Shown: piece after piece, positions 23,238-31,080 of the stretch
Numbering within the stretch: the first letter of the stretch is position 1
Layout: every line of letters starts with the position of its first letter
NCBI RefSeq assembly: GCF_026236535.1
Contig: NZ_JAHTMW010000037.1
Span: 1-36,526, forward strand
DNA: 36,526 bases
Source of the DNA: Streptomyces sp. SKN60
GTDB lineage: Bacteria; Actinomycetota; Actinomycetes; Streptomycetales; Streptomycetaceae
Direction of reading: 5' to 3'
Made by a program: the position numbers and the translations under genes
Notes under the pieces: model-generated
Database searches by the model: none
What the model saw: only the letters and a program-made list of their open reading frames with translations
What the model was told of the DNA's origin: nothing

Positions 23238-23541
23238 GCTGATCCGCGCACCGGCCGGCTCGGCCGTCCGTGCTGCGGATCAGGTCCTGATCCCCCCGGA
23301 TGTGGAATGGAGTGCTACCGGCGGTCAGCCGGTCCCAGCGCCCCCGGGGACAGGGGTGGCGCCCCCGGGTGGTCGTGAAGATTTATCACGGGGTTCACCG
23401 TGATCGACCGTTGTGCGCGTGACCCACACCACTCGAAAGAGCAGAGAAAAGGGACTCAACAGAGCAAGAAGGGCACTTGCATAACGTATTCGTTATCCGG
23501 ATTTGAGCGTCCGCTGAGCGAACACGTCGGGACGGCTACGC
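23238..23541. promoter_or_regulatory. Permease promoter region with two inverted repeats
   Basis: Between DUF2017 and the permease gene lie ATCACGG-GGTTCA-CCGTGAT (23385-23404) and ATAACG-TATT-CGTTAT (23481-23496). The second is strikingly AT-rich for this genome. GCGCCCCCGGG occurs twice near 23338 and 23370. Regulator unknown; an ArgR-like operator is a weak possibility. Confidence 0.4.
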
Positions 23542-24126
23542 CTACCGCAGCAGGGTGTCCACGAGCGACTCCTGCAGCGCGCCCAGCCAGAGGTACGCCA
23601 TCACCATCGGCTTGCGCGGATCGTCGTCCGGGAGCCGGTACAGGTCCTCGCTCTCGTCGTCGTCCGTGACCTCCAGGCGGGTGCCGATGGTCAGCCGGAG
23701 GTCGTTCAGCGCGCCGAGCCAGGCGCGGGACTCGTCGGCGGTCAGCTTGAGGATGCCGCCGCCCTCCCCCGCCGCGTCGGTGCTGAGCGCGTCGAGGCTG
23801 CGCACCACCGCGTGCGCGTCGTCGCGCTTGCGGGCCCGCAGGTCGTTCTCGGTGTAGCGGCGGAAGTCGGCGGCCGCCTGGCGCAGCTCGTCGGTGTCGT
23901 CCCCGTACGCGTCGGGGAAGAGCCGGCGCAGCGCCGGGTCGGCGGGCGGCTCGCTGGGGCCCTCGGCGAACAGCGCGGCCAGCGGGTCCGCGTCCTCGGC
24001 CGGCTCGTCGCCGGGTCCGATCAGCTCCATGAGCTGGACGGCGAAGGAGCGCAGGATGGAGATCTCGACCTCGTCGAGCGCGACGGCCGCGCCGCCGCCC
24101 GGAACGGCCTCGAATCGCCCCGCCAT
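23542..24126 (-). CDS. DUF2017 family protein
   Basis: The 194-residue protein starts at ATG 24126, overlapping the ClpS stop codon (TGATG). Family features: MAGRFEAVPGGG, ALDEVEISILRSFAVQLMELIG, PALRRLFPDAYGDD, and the C-terminal LRLTIGTRLEVTDDDE...YRLPDDDPRKPMVMAYLWLGALQESLVDTLL. The function of DUF2017 is unknown, but its constant placement next to clpS in actinobacteria suggests a link to proteolysis. The 3' end precedes the permease gene. Confidence 0.9.
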   Translation of the reverse strand: MAGRFEAVPGGGAAVALDEVEISILRSFAVQLMELIGPGDEPAEDADPLAALFAEGPSEPPADPALRRLFPDAYGDDTDELRQAAADFRRYTENDLRARKRDDAHAVVRSLDALSTDAAGEGGGILKLTADESRAWLGALNDLRLTIGTRLEVTDDDESEDLYRLPDDDPRKPMVMAYLWLGALQESLVDTLLR

Positions 24127-24440
24127 CAGCCGCGGTCCTGGGAGAGGGTCGCCCACAGGCCGTAGCCGTGCATCGCCTGCACGTCCCGTTCCATCTCCTC
24201 GCGGGTGCCGCTGGAGACCACCGCGCGGCCCTTGTTGTGCACGTCGAGCATCAGCTTGTGCGCCTTGTCCTTGGAGTAGCCGAAGTACGCCTGGAAGACG
24301 TAGGTGACATAGCTCATCAGGTTCACCGGGTCGTTGTGCACGAGGGTCACCCACGGCACGTCCGGTTCGACGACGGCGGAGACCTCCTCGGCCGACTGGG
24401 TCTGCTCGATCTCGATAGGCGCGACGCTCACTTGTCCCAT
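24126..24440 (-). CDS. clpS: ATP-dependent Clp protease adaptor ClpS
   Basis: The 104-residue adaptor brings N-degron substrates to the ClpA/C unfoldase. The core PWVTLVHNDPVNLMSYVTYVFQAYFGYSKDKAHKLMLDVHNKGRAVV (about 29-75) is the substrate-binding fold. The unusual N-terminal extension MGQVSVAPIEIEQTQ is common in actinobacteria. ATG 24440 follows GGTGG. It is divergent from pncB and shares with it a strong palindrome. It is translationally coupled to DUF2017. Confidence 0.94.
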   Translation of the reverse strand: MGQVSVAPIEIEQTQSAEEVSAVVEPDVPWVTLVHNDPVNLMSYVTYVFQAYFGYSKDKAHKLMLDVHNKGRAVVSSGTREEMERDVQAMHGYGLWATLSQDRG

Positions 24441-24502
24441 GCTGCCACCCTTACCGGCCCGTCGCACAAACGGGTCACCCCCGCCGCGTCCCGCCGGAGC
24501 GG

Positions 24503-24545
24503 GGGTATTCGTCAAACTGACGAATACCCGCTAGCATTCGTCACA
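24503..24545 (+). promoter_or_regulatory. Leaderless pncB promoter overlapped by a 27-bp palindrome
   Basis: Perfect arms GGGTATTCGTCA and TGACGAATACCC around AAC (24503-24529). TAGCAT at 24532-24537 is a -10 candidate, with a weak -35 over 24509-24514, 17 bp away, inside the palindrome. The ATG lies seven bases after -10, so a leaderless transcript is predicted. A half site ATTCGTCA repeats at 24536-24543. Resembles an NAD-metabolism repressor operator (NrtR-like), unproven. Confidence 0.6.
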
Positions 24546-25873
24546 TGAACGCTGCGGACCTTGGGCTCCCGGTGGACGTGCCGTCGACCGCGCTCTTCAC
24601 CGACCAGTACGAGCTGACCATGCTCCAGGCGGCCCTCCGGGCCGGCACCGCGGACCGCCGGTCCGTCTTCGAGGTCTTCACCCGCCGGCTGCCCGAGGGG
24701 CGGCGCTACGGCGTGGTGGCGGGCATCGGACGGGTCCTGGACGCGGTCGAGAACTTCCGCTTCGACCCGGGCGTGCTCGGCTTCCTGCGCGAGCGGGGCA
24801 TCGTCGACGAGCCGACCCTCCAGTGGCTCGCCGGCTACCGCTTCTCCGGCGACATCTGGGGCTACCCCGAGGGCGAGGTGTACTTCCCGGGCTCGCCGAT
24901 CCTGCGCGTGGAGGGCTCCTTCGCCGAGTGCGTGCTCCTGGAGACGGTGATCCTCTCGATCCTCAACCACGACTCGGCCATCGCGGCCGCCGCCTCCCGG
25001 ATGTCGGCCGCCGCGGGCGGCCGCCGGCTCATCGAGATGGGCGCCCGGCGCACCCACGAGCTGGCCGCCGTGGCCTGCTCGCGGGCCGCGTACGTGGGCG
25101 GCTTCGAGGCCACCTCCGACCTCGCCGCGGGCTTCCGTTACGGCATCCCCACCGTGGGCACCTCCGCCCACGCCTTCACCCTCCTGCACGACTCGGAGCG
25201 GGACGCCTTCCGGGCCCAGGTGGACTCGCTCGGCAACGGCACCACGCTGCTCGTCGACACGTACGACGTCGCCGAGGCCGTCCGTACCGCCGTCGAGGTG
25301 GCGGGGCCCGGGCTCGGAGCCGTACGCATCGACTCCGGCGACCTGCTGCTCGTCGCGCACCGGGTGCGGGCGCAGCTGGACGAGCTGGGCGCGACGGACA
25401 CCAAGATCGTGGTGACCTCGGACCTCGACGAGTACGCCATCGCCTCGCTGGCGGCGGCGCCGGTCGACGCGTACGGGGTGGGCACCCAGCTGGTCACCGG
25501 CAGCGGTCACCCGACCTGCTCCATGGTCTACAAGCTGGTCGCCCGGGCCTCCTCGGCCGATCCGAAGGCGCCGCTGACGCCGGTGGCGAAGAAGTCGGTG
25601 GGCGGCAAGGCCTCCATCGGCGGCCGCAAGTGGGCGGCCCGCCGCACCGACGCCGCCGGGGTGGCCGAGGCCGAGGTCGTCGGCACCGGCCAGGTCCCGC
25701 CGGAGCTCGTCGACCGGCAGCTGCTGGTCGAGCTGGTCAAGGGCGGTGACGTGGTGGCCCGGGAGCCCCTGGACGCCGCCCGCGCCCGGCACATCGCGGC
25801 CCGCGCCGCGCTCCCGATGTCGGCGATCCAGCTGTCGCGGGGCGAGCCGGTGCTGCCGACCGAATACCTGTAA
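24545..25873 (+). CDS. pncB: Nicotinate phosphoribosyltransferase
   Basis: The 442-residue enzyme converts nicotinate and PRPP to nicotinate mononucleotide in NAD salvage. Motifs: ALFTDQYELTMLQAALR at the N-terminus, YEL-type substrate site, GARRTHELAAVACSRAAYVGGFEATSDL, GIPTVGTSAHAF (about 200-211) with the phosphoacceptor region, and AVRIDSGDLL. ATG 24545 immediately follows the promoter palindrome. PncA lies 89 bp downstream on the same strand, so the two may be co-transcribed. Confidence 0.95.
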   Translation: MNAADLGLPVDVPSTALFTDQYELTMLQAALRAGTADRRSVFEVFTRRLPEGRRYGVVAGIGRVLDAVENFRFDPGVLGFLRERGIVDEPTLQWLAGYRFSGDIWGYPEGEVYFPGSPILRVEGSFAECVLLETVILSILNHDSAIAAAASRMSAAAGGRRLIEMGARRTHELAAVACSRAAYVGGFEATSDLAAGFRYGIPTVGTSAHAFTLLHDSERDAFRAQVDSLGNGTTLLVDTYDVAEAVRTAVEVAGPGLGAVRIDSGDLLLVAHRVRAQLDELGATDTKIVVTSDLDEYAIASLAAAPVDAYGVGTQLVTGSGHPTCSMVYKLVARASSADPKAPLTPVAKKSVGGKASIGGRKWAARRTDAAGVAEAEVVGTGQVPPELVDRQLLVELVKGGDVVAREPLDAARARHIAARAALPMSAIQLSRGEPVLPTEYL

Positions 25874-25962
25874 CCCCTTCCGGCGTCCCCTCCCGCCCGG
25901 CGGGGGAAGTCTCTAGGCTCGAAACCGACCCCGCCCGCCCCTTCCCGGCAAGGACACCCGCC

Positions 25963-26556
25963 ATGCACCGCGCATTGATCGTTGTGGACGTTCAGAACGA
26001 CTTCTGCGAGGGCGGCAGCCTCGCGGTGGCGGGGGGCGCCGATGTCGCCGCCGCCGTGACCGAGCTGATCGGGGCGGCGGGCGGCGCCGGGTACCAGCAC
26101 GTGGTGGCCACCCGCGACCACCACGTGGAGCCGGGTCCGCACTTCTCGGACCACCCGGACTATCTGACCTCGTGGCCGCGGCACTGCGTGGCCGGCACCG
26201 AGGGCGTCGGGTTCCACCCGAACTTCGCGCCCGCCGTCGCCAGCGGCGCGATCGACGCGGTCTTCGACAAGGGCGCCTACGAGGCCGCGTACAGCGGCTT
26301 CGAGGGCCGGGACGAGAACGGCAGCACCCTCGCCGACTGGCTGCACGCCCGCAAGGTCACCGAGGTGGACGTGGTCGGCATCGCGACCGACCACTGCGTG
26401 CGGGCGACCGCCCTGGACGCGGCCCGCGAGGGCTTCCGCACCCATGTGCTGCTCGATCTGACGGCCGGGGTCGCGAAGGAGTCCACCGACCGGGCCCTGG
26501 ACGAGCTGCGCGCGGCGGGCGTCGAGCTGACCGGCAAGCCGGTCGTCGCCCCGTAG
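25963..26556 (+). CDS. pncA: Nicotinamidase (isochorismatase family)
   Basis: The 197-residue hydrolase converts nicotinamide to nicotinate, feeding PncB. The catalytic triad is Asp9 (VVDVQNDF), Lys103 (FDKGAYE) and Cys145 (TDHCVRAT). Metal ligands are likely Asp52, His54 and His74 in the RDHHVEPGPHFSDH region. GCAAGGA lies before ATG 25963. The gap to pncB is 89 bp; the same operon is likely. Confidence 0.94.
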   Translation: MHRALIVVDVQNDFCEGGSLAVAGGADVAAAVTELIGAAGGAGYQHVVATRDHHVEPGPHFSDHPDYLTSWPRHCVAGTEGVGFHPNFAPAVASGAIDAVFDKGAYEAAYSGFEGRDENGSTLADWLHARKVTEVDVVGIATDHCVRATALDAAREGFRTHVLLDLTAGVAKESTDRALDELRAAGVELTGKPVVAP

Positions 26557-26590
26557 CGACCCGGTCGTAGCCCCGTAGCGCCCCGGAGGC

Positions 26591-26893
26591 TCAGGCCGCC
26601 GGGGCCTTCGGCAGGGACCGTATCGGGTGCCACAGCTCCTGGGGGCAGCCGCGCCAGAGCATGCCGTCCGGGTGGTGCAGCACGGCCGTGATCTCGTCCG
26701 GGGTGGGCGGCTCGGCGTTGCCGCGGAGGTAGACCGCGCGGAGCCCCAGGTTCCGCAGCCTGGTCAGGGCGCGGGCCCGGTTCGCCGCGTGCACCAGGAA
26801 GCGCACGGTGGCCCCGTCGCCGGCCGGGCTGGGCAGTCCGATGGCGACGACGACACTGCCTCCCGGCAGTCTGCAGAACCCTCCGTTGGGCAT
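26591..26893 (-). CDS. Small protein of unknown function
   Basis: I chose ATG 26893 (MPNGGFCRLPGG); GGGGGAG lies nine bases upstream. The frame continues upstream to 26965 but those residues look less coherent. The 100-residue product has a compact alpha/beta look: SVVVAIGLPSPAGDGATVRFLVHAANRARALTRLRNLGLRAVYLRGN. No recognised domain. It lies between pncA (convergent) and the terminator of the M6 protease. Its position next to a protease gene is not evidence of function. Confidence 0.75.
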   Translation of the reverse strand: MPNGGFCRLPGGSVVVAIGLPSPAGDGATVRFLVHAANRARALTRLRNLGLRAVYLRGNAEPPTPDEITAVLHHPDGMLWRGCPQELWHPIRSLPKAPAA

Positions 26894-26965
26894 ACGGAAC
26901 CACTCCCCCGTGGAACTACTGTCAATAAGGTCGGACGGCCATCGGCCGTAGACGCACCTAAACAC

Positions 26966-27001
26966 GATCGGCCGCCGCCCGCTAGAGGGCGACGGCCGAT
27001 C
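26966..27001 (-). terminator. Hairpin after the M6 protease
   Basis: GATCGGCCGCCGCCC pairs with GGGCGACGGCCGATC (one mismatch) around GCTAGA, 37 bp past the protease stop codon. Confidence 0.85.
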
Positions 27002-27037
27002 ATGCTCTGACCTGCGAAGACGCAGGAGAATTAGCTT

Positions 27038-29452
27038 TTACTTCACCGAGGGGCCGACCTGGACCGTGACGGTCTGGCCGTCCTTCGGCTCCTTCACGAC
27101 CTGGATCTTGGTGTTGGTGTCAGTTACCTGGACACCGGCGCGCGGGTTCTCGGCGTACCAGTAGACGCCCTTCTTGTCGTCGAAGACCGGGTTGCCGGCC
27201 TGCGACGGGACCCACGTGGCGACGTCCTTGCTGTGCAGCTGGAAGCCGTCGGTGCGGGCGATGGTGAACGGCGAGTCGTACGCCTGGACGCGGTTGCGCA
27301 TCAGGGTGCCGTCACGCCACTTCAGCGGGCTCGGGTGCGAGTCGATCGGGAGGACCAGACCCTGGCCCGGGTGCTGGGAGGTGTTGTTGTCCTTCTGGGA
27401 CAGGTCCCACTTCCAGATCAGCAGACCGTTCTGGTACGCGTAGTGCTCGACCCAGCTCGCCTTGTCGCCGGTCCAGCCGAAGTTGTACGGGCCGACCTTG
27501 AGGGTCTTGTCGTACGACACGTACTGGCGGTTCTCCGCGATGTAGTACTGCTCGTACTCCTTCGTGAAGCCCTTGCCGACCCGCGAGAAGCCCTTGCCGA
27601 CCCAGCCGTTGTCACCGTTCTCGGCGTTGTCCGAGAAGACGGCGGCACCGTCGGCGGTCAGCGTGATGGCGTCGGCGGTGAAGCCCTTGCCGCCCGCGCC
27701 GCCGTCCGTCTGGTAGCGGAAGCGCAGGTCGAACTTCTTGCCCGCGTACGCGTCCAGGTTGTAGACGAGCTTCTTGTGCTTGCCGGAGACGTCGGTCAGC
27801 GCCGGGGCGCCGGAGGCGTCCTTCGGGATGGCCACGCCGTCGGCGGTGCCGTCCACGGCCTGCCAGTTGGCGCCGCCGTCCGTCGACACCTCGGTGTAGA
27901 GGTAGTCGTAGTCCAGCTCGATGTCGTACCAGCCCTGGAGCTCCAGGGAGGCGGACGTCTTGCCGGTCAGGTCGACGGAGCGGGTCAGGGTGTTCTTGAG
28001 GTCGTCACCCATGTTGCTCCACCACTGGGTGGCACCCTCGGCCGGAGCGACGATGTCGGTGGTGACGGCCTTCTTCGGCAGCTCGACGAGGAGCGCCTGC
28101 GGCAGCTTGGTGTTGTACTCCGAGACGCCCAGCTTGTGGGTGGTCTTGGTGCCGCGCTGCCAGTCGTTGACCTTGGCGTAGTTCAGCCAGCCGAGCTGCA
28201 GCTTGTCCCAGGCGTTCATGTCGCCGGGGAGGTCGCCGATCGAGTCCTTGCCGGTGCCGAGCCAGGAACCGGAGGACATCAGGGTCCAGAAGCCGGTCGA
28301 GTTCTCGCCGCCCGCGGTGTCGTAGTGGTCCGGCAGACCGAGGTCGTGACCGTACTCGTGGGCGAAGACGCCGAGGCCGCCGTTCTCCGGCTGCATCGTG
28401 TAGTCGCCGACCCAGATGCCCGAGTTGCCGATCTGGGTGCCGCCGGACTTGTTGTTCGCCGGGCCGGTCTTGCCGGCGTCCGTGCCGTAGGCGTACCAGC
28501 GGTGGGCCCACAGGGCGTTGGTGCCCTCGACGCCGCCGCCGGCCGACTCGTCCTCGCCCGCGTGGACGATCTGGAAGTGGTCGATGTAGCCGTCGGGCTC
28601 GTTGAAGTTGCCGTCGCCGTCGAAGTCGTAGCGGTCCCACTTGTCGTACTGCGCAAGCGTGGCCTTGATCTCGGCGTCGGTCTTGCCCTTGGCCTTCTGG
28701 TCGGCGTTCCAGGCGACGAGGCCGTCGCGCACGGTGTCCCACACGTTGGCGCAGTTGGTCTGGCCGCAGTAGTTGGAGCCGTAACGGGCCTCGTTGTACG
28801 GGACCTTGACCCAGTCGGAGACCGCGCCGTCGACCGAGTAGCGGCCGGACGAGGTCTTCTCGTAGTAGGTCTTCAGGGACTGCTTCGGCTGGCCCTTCTT
28901 GTCCTTGCCGGTGCCGAAGTACAGGTCCTGGAAGTGCTGCTGGTTGTAGTCCGCCTGCCACGCGGTCGAGTTGTCATTCGACCGGTCGGGCTGGGCTATG
29001 GAGTTGTGCAGCGGGCCGGGCACGCCGCCGTACTTCGGCTTGAGCTCGGTGGTGTCGTCGTCCTTGCGGTCGACCAGGGTGGTGTTGTCCACCTGGTCGC
29101 CGAACTCGACGAGGATGGTGAAGATCTGGTCGGTCTTCTCGCGGGCCAGCTCGACGTACTTCTTGTCGTCGAGCTTGACCACCTTGGAGCCGTTGCGGCT
29201 CTCGACCTTGCTTTCGCCGTTGAGCACCTGCTCGATGGCGGCCTGGCGCTGCTTGGCCTGCTGCTCGCTGTACGGACCGGCCAGGTCGTGGTCGACCGTG
29301 GTCTTGTCAGCGGCGTTCGCCCGGGCCGCGGTGGCGGCCTGCGCGGGGGTGGTCTCGTCCGCCCACGCGGTGAAGGTCGAGGCGGTCGCGGCAGTGGCGG
29401 CGAGGGCCACCACGATCGCGGACGCGCGGAACGCCCGTCGTCTGTTGGTCAC
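27038..29452 (-). CDS. Secreted M6-family metalloprotease (immune inhibitor A type)
   Basis: The 804-residue secreted protein has an N-terminal signal peptide (MTNRRRAFRASAIVVALAATAATASTFTAWA) and a prodomain with repeated charged segments up to about residue 105. The catalytic HEYGHDLGLPDH has zinc ligands His365 and His369. An M6 peptidase fold follows with EGxNALWAHRW and FAHEYGHD, then C-terminal beta domains with several Trp-rich repeats. GTG 29452 follows GGGGAGGA at nine-base spacing. It is probably exported by Sec. A palindrome (29517-29528) lies 65 bp upstream. InhA-type proteases degrade host or competitor proteins; here a nutritional or developmental role is likely. Confidence 0.93.
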   Translation of the reverse strand: MTNRRRAFRASAIVVALAATAATASTFTAWADETTPAQAATAARANAADKTTVDHDLAGPYSEQQAKQRQAAIEQVLNGESKVESRNGSKVVKLDDKKYVELAREKTDQIFTILVEFGDQVDNTTLVDRKDDDTTELKPKYGGVPGPLHNSIAQPDRSNDNSTAWQADYNQQHFQDLYFGTGKDKKGQPKQSLKTYYEKTSSGRYSVDGAVSDWVKVPYNEARYGSNYCGQTNCANVWDTVRDGLVAWNADQKAKGKTDAEIKATLAQYDKWDRYDFDGDGNFNEPDGYIDHFQIVHAGEDESAGGGVEGTNALWAHRWYAYGTDAGKTGPANNKSGGTQIGNSGIWVGDYTMQPENGGLGVFAHEYGHDLGLPDHYDTAGGENSTGFWTLMSSGSWLGTGKDSIGDLPGDMNAWDKLQLGWLNYAKVNDWQRGTKTTHKLGVSEYNTKLPQALLVELPKKAVTTDIVAPAEGATQWWSNMGDDLKNTLTRSVDLTGKTSASLELQGWYDIELDYDYLYTEVSTDGGANWQAVDGTADGVAIPKDASGAPALTDVSGKHKKLVYNLDAYAGKKFDLRFRYQTDGGAGGKGFTADAITLTADGAAVFSDNAENGDNGWVGKGFSRVGKGFTKEYEQYYIAENRQYVSYDKTLKVGPYNFGWTGDKASWVEHYAYQNGLLIWKWDLSQKDNNTSQHPGQGLVLPIDSHPSPLKWRDGTLMRNRVQAYDSPFTIARTDGFQLHSKDVATWVPSQAGNPVFDDKKGVYWYAENPRAGVQVTDTNTKIQVVKEPKDGQTVTVQVGPSVK

Positions 29453-29786
29453 TTGTTTCTGTCCTCCCCAGGCGCACCTCGCACGGCAGATCGATGGTGG
29501 GGTGTCCGCCGGACGGGTGACGCGTCACAAGTGACGACATTCGACCGGAGTTGAAGCAGAAAAGACAGACCTTGACTTGGACAGGCCAACTGCACTATGC
29601 GGGATCACATTTCCGATAGTCGAACATCGAACGAACTTCCGTCGCCCGCATATGCGACGTGACCGTGCGCCCCTGCGCCCCCCGTGCATCGCGGCGTGGG
29701 TTAGGTCACGCTTAGTTCCCCTGCGGCCGGGCATCCACCGTCGTAGAGTCGCACTCGCCCAGCGCCCCCGAGGGACGGTAACCGCC
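29453..29786. promoter_or_regulatory. Divergent regulatory region of M6 protease and small membrane protein
   Basis: Contains the perfect 12-bp palindrome GTGACGCGTCAC (29517-29528) followed by AAGTGACG, and an AT-rich patch around 29570-29640 with TTGACT (29572-29577). TAGAGT near 29745 resembles a -10 for the plus-strand gene. None can be proven from sequence alone. Confidence 0.35.
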
Positions 29787-30068
29787 ATGCAGCGACCGAA
29801 CGCCGCACAGTACGCCACCGGTTCGGCCACCGTCGTGCTCTCGACCGTCGCCCTGCTGCTGCTCGCCGGCACGCCCACGACCCTCGGCATCGCGGTCGTC
29901 TGCGCCGCGGGCCTGTTCCTGGGTGTGCTGGTTGCGGTGACGATGCCGGTGCGCGCGCGGCACGTCAAGACCCCGGCGGCGACCGTTGTCAATGTGGCCG
30001 AGGAAACAGCGATCCGGGTGCCCGCCGCGCCCGTGGGCGCGGGTGCGGACACCCGGATCGGTTCGTAA
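29787..30068 (+). CDS. Small membrane protein, unknown function
   Basis: The 93-residue protein begins MQRPNAAQYATGSATVV with two transmembrane segments (SATVVLSTVALLLLAG and LGIAVVCAAGLFLGVLVAVTM), then a basic patch RARHVKTPA and a short cytoplasmic tail. ATG 29787 follows AGGGACGG eleven bases upstream. It is divergent from the protease and convergent with the first RDD gene. No recognised family. Confidence 0.75.
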   Translation: MQRPNAAQYATGSATVVLSTVALLLLAGTPTTLGIAVVCAAGLFLGVLVAVTMPVRARHVKTPAATVVNVAEETAIRVPAAPVGAGADTRIGS

Positions 30069-30093
30069 GGGCTCGTACCCCCCCCATCAGCCC

Positions 30094-30837
30094 CTATTGC
30101 GGGACGGACACCACCACCGTCTTCGCCGCCTTGTCGTGAAGGCCCTGCTTGTACGGCTTGTCCACGAGGATGAGGATCAGCAGGATCAGCGGCCACAGAC
30201 ACGCGCAGCAGATCAGCGCCGGCAGCCACAGCACGACCGAGCGGATCAGGGAGGCGTTCATCGACGGCGTGGAGCCGTCGTTGAGCATCGCGACCCGCAG
30301 CTTCAGCCACTTCTTGCCGAGGGTCTGGCCGCCCTTGGCGACCATGACGGCGTCGTACGCGACATACGCGACGATCGTGATGAGCTGGAAGACCAGCTGC
30401 CCGCCGCCGTTGAGGCTGTTGACCGTGTCGTCCCAGTCGTTGCCGTCCCCGGCCCGGTCGTAGACCTTGAACGGGATGCCGATGACCGCGAGCGGCACGG
30501 CGATGATCAGCCAGTCGATGACCCGGGCGGCGATGCGCTTGCCGGACTCGGCGAGCGGCGGCATCCCGGAGAGCGGATCGGTCCCGCCGTACGGTCCCCC
30601 GCCGTAGGGCCCTCCGCCGCCTCCTCCGTACGGTCCTCCGCCGCCGTACGGATCACCTCCGCCACCGCCGTACGAGGGGGGCGGCGGGGGCATCCGGTCG
30701 TACGGGCTCCCCGACGGCGGCCCCTGCGGAGGCTCCTGCGGCGGCTCCTGCGAGGGTTCCTGTGGAGGCCGTTTGCGGAACGGGTCCTCGTCGGGCGGCG
30801 GCTGACCGGGGGGCGGCGGCGGCTGGTCGTTGCTCAT
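30094..30837 (-). CDS. RDD family membrane protein with Pro/Gly-rich N-terminus
   Basis: The 247-residue protein has a Pro-rich start (PPPPPGQPPPDEDPF, Q-E-P-P repeats), a Gly-Tyr-rich part (YGGGGGDPYGGGG) and a C-terminal RDD domain with three transmembrane segments and the motif SGKRIAARVIDWL (about 95-107) and GQTLGKKWLKLRVAML. The RDD domain is thought to act in ion transport (Na+/H+ in some members), but the role is uncertain. ATG 30837 is preceded by a GC-rich leader. A second, longer RDD gene lies upstream on the same strand; a MITE separates them. Confidence 0.9.
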   Translation of the reverse strand: MSNDQPPPPPGQPPPDEDPFRKRPPQEPSQEPPQEPPQGPPSGSPYDRMPPPPPSYGGGGGDPYGGGGPYGGGGGGPYGGGPYGGTDPLSGMPPLAESGKRIAARVIDWLIIAVPLAVIGIPFKVYDRAGDGNDWDDTVNSLNGGGQLVFQLITIVAYVAYDAVMVAKGGQTLGKKWLKLRVAMLNDGSTPSMNASLIRSVVLWLPALICCACLWPLILLILILVDKPYKQGLHDKAAKTVVVSVPQ

Positions 30838-30903
30838 GGGGGCAGTGCACCCCGGGCACCGGACCCCCGCAATCCGGGCTGGCCCTACCGGGCGACGCCG
30901 GCC

Positions 30904-31080
30904 CTAGGTCCTGTCCGGAAAGTAGCGTCGTCTGCCCGCAGGGCAGGGCTCGCGGTGTCTGGTGCGTGCGATCGCAAGGCGGAGGAGGGAGACATGGCTT
31001 GCCATGGCGACCGACGACAACGCGGCGAGCGTGCGTGCCAGGCGCCGCGAGCCAGGCGGGACTTTCCGGACAGGACCTAG
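30904..31080. mobile_element. 177-bp MITE with 16-bp perfect terminal inverted repeats and CTAG duplication
   Basis: GTCCTGTCCGGAAAGT (30908-30923) and its reverse complement (31061-31076) are flanked by CTAG on both sides (30904-30907 and 31077-31080). The interior is an imperfect palindrome centred near 31003 (ATGGCTTGCCAT), for example GGCTCGCGGTGTCTGG on one side against GCCAGGCGCCGCGAGCC on the other. No ORF that could be a transposase is present, so it is non-autonomous; an IS5- or IS630-type source is possible. It lies between the two RDD genes and its right CTAG contains the TAG stop of the second gene. Similar sequences recur in Streptomyces, from memory. Confidence 0.9.

Noticed and set aside
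26897..26925. Promoter with TTGACA for the small gene at 26591-26893
   Set aside because: No -10-like sequence at suitable spacing (TGGTTC at 17 bp).
27233..29554. 773-residue plus-strand open frame
   Set aside because: Shadow of the M6 protease gene, whose zinc motif and signal peptide are clear.
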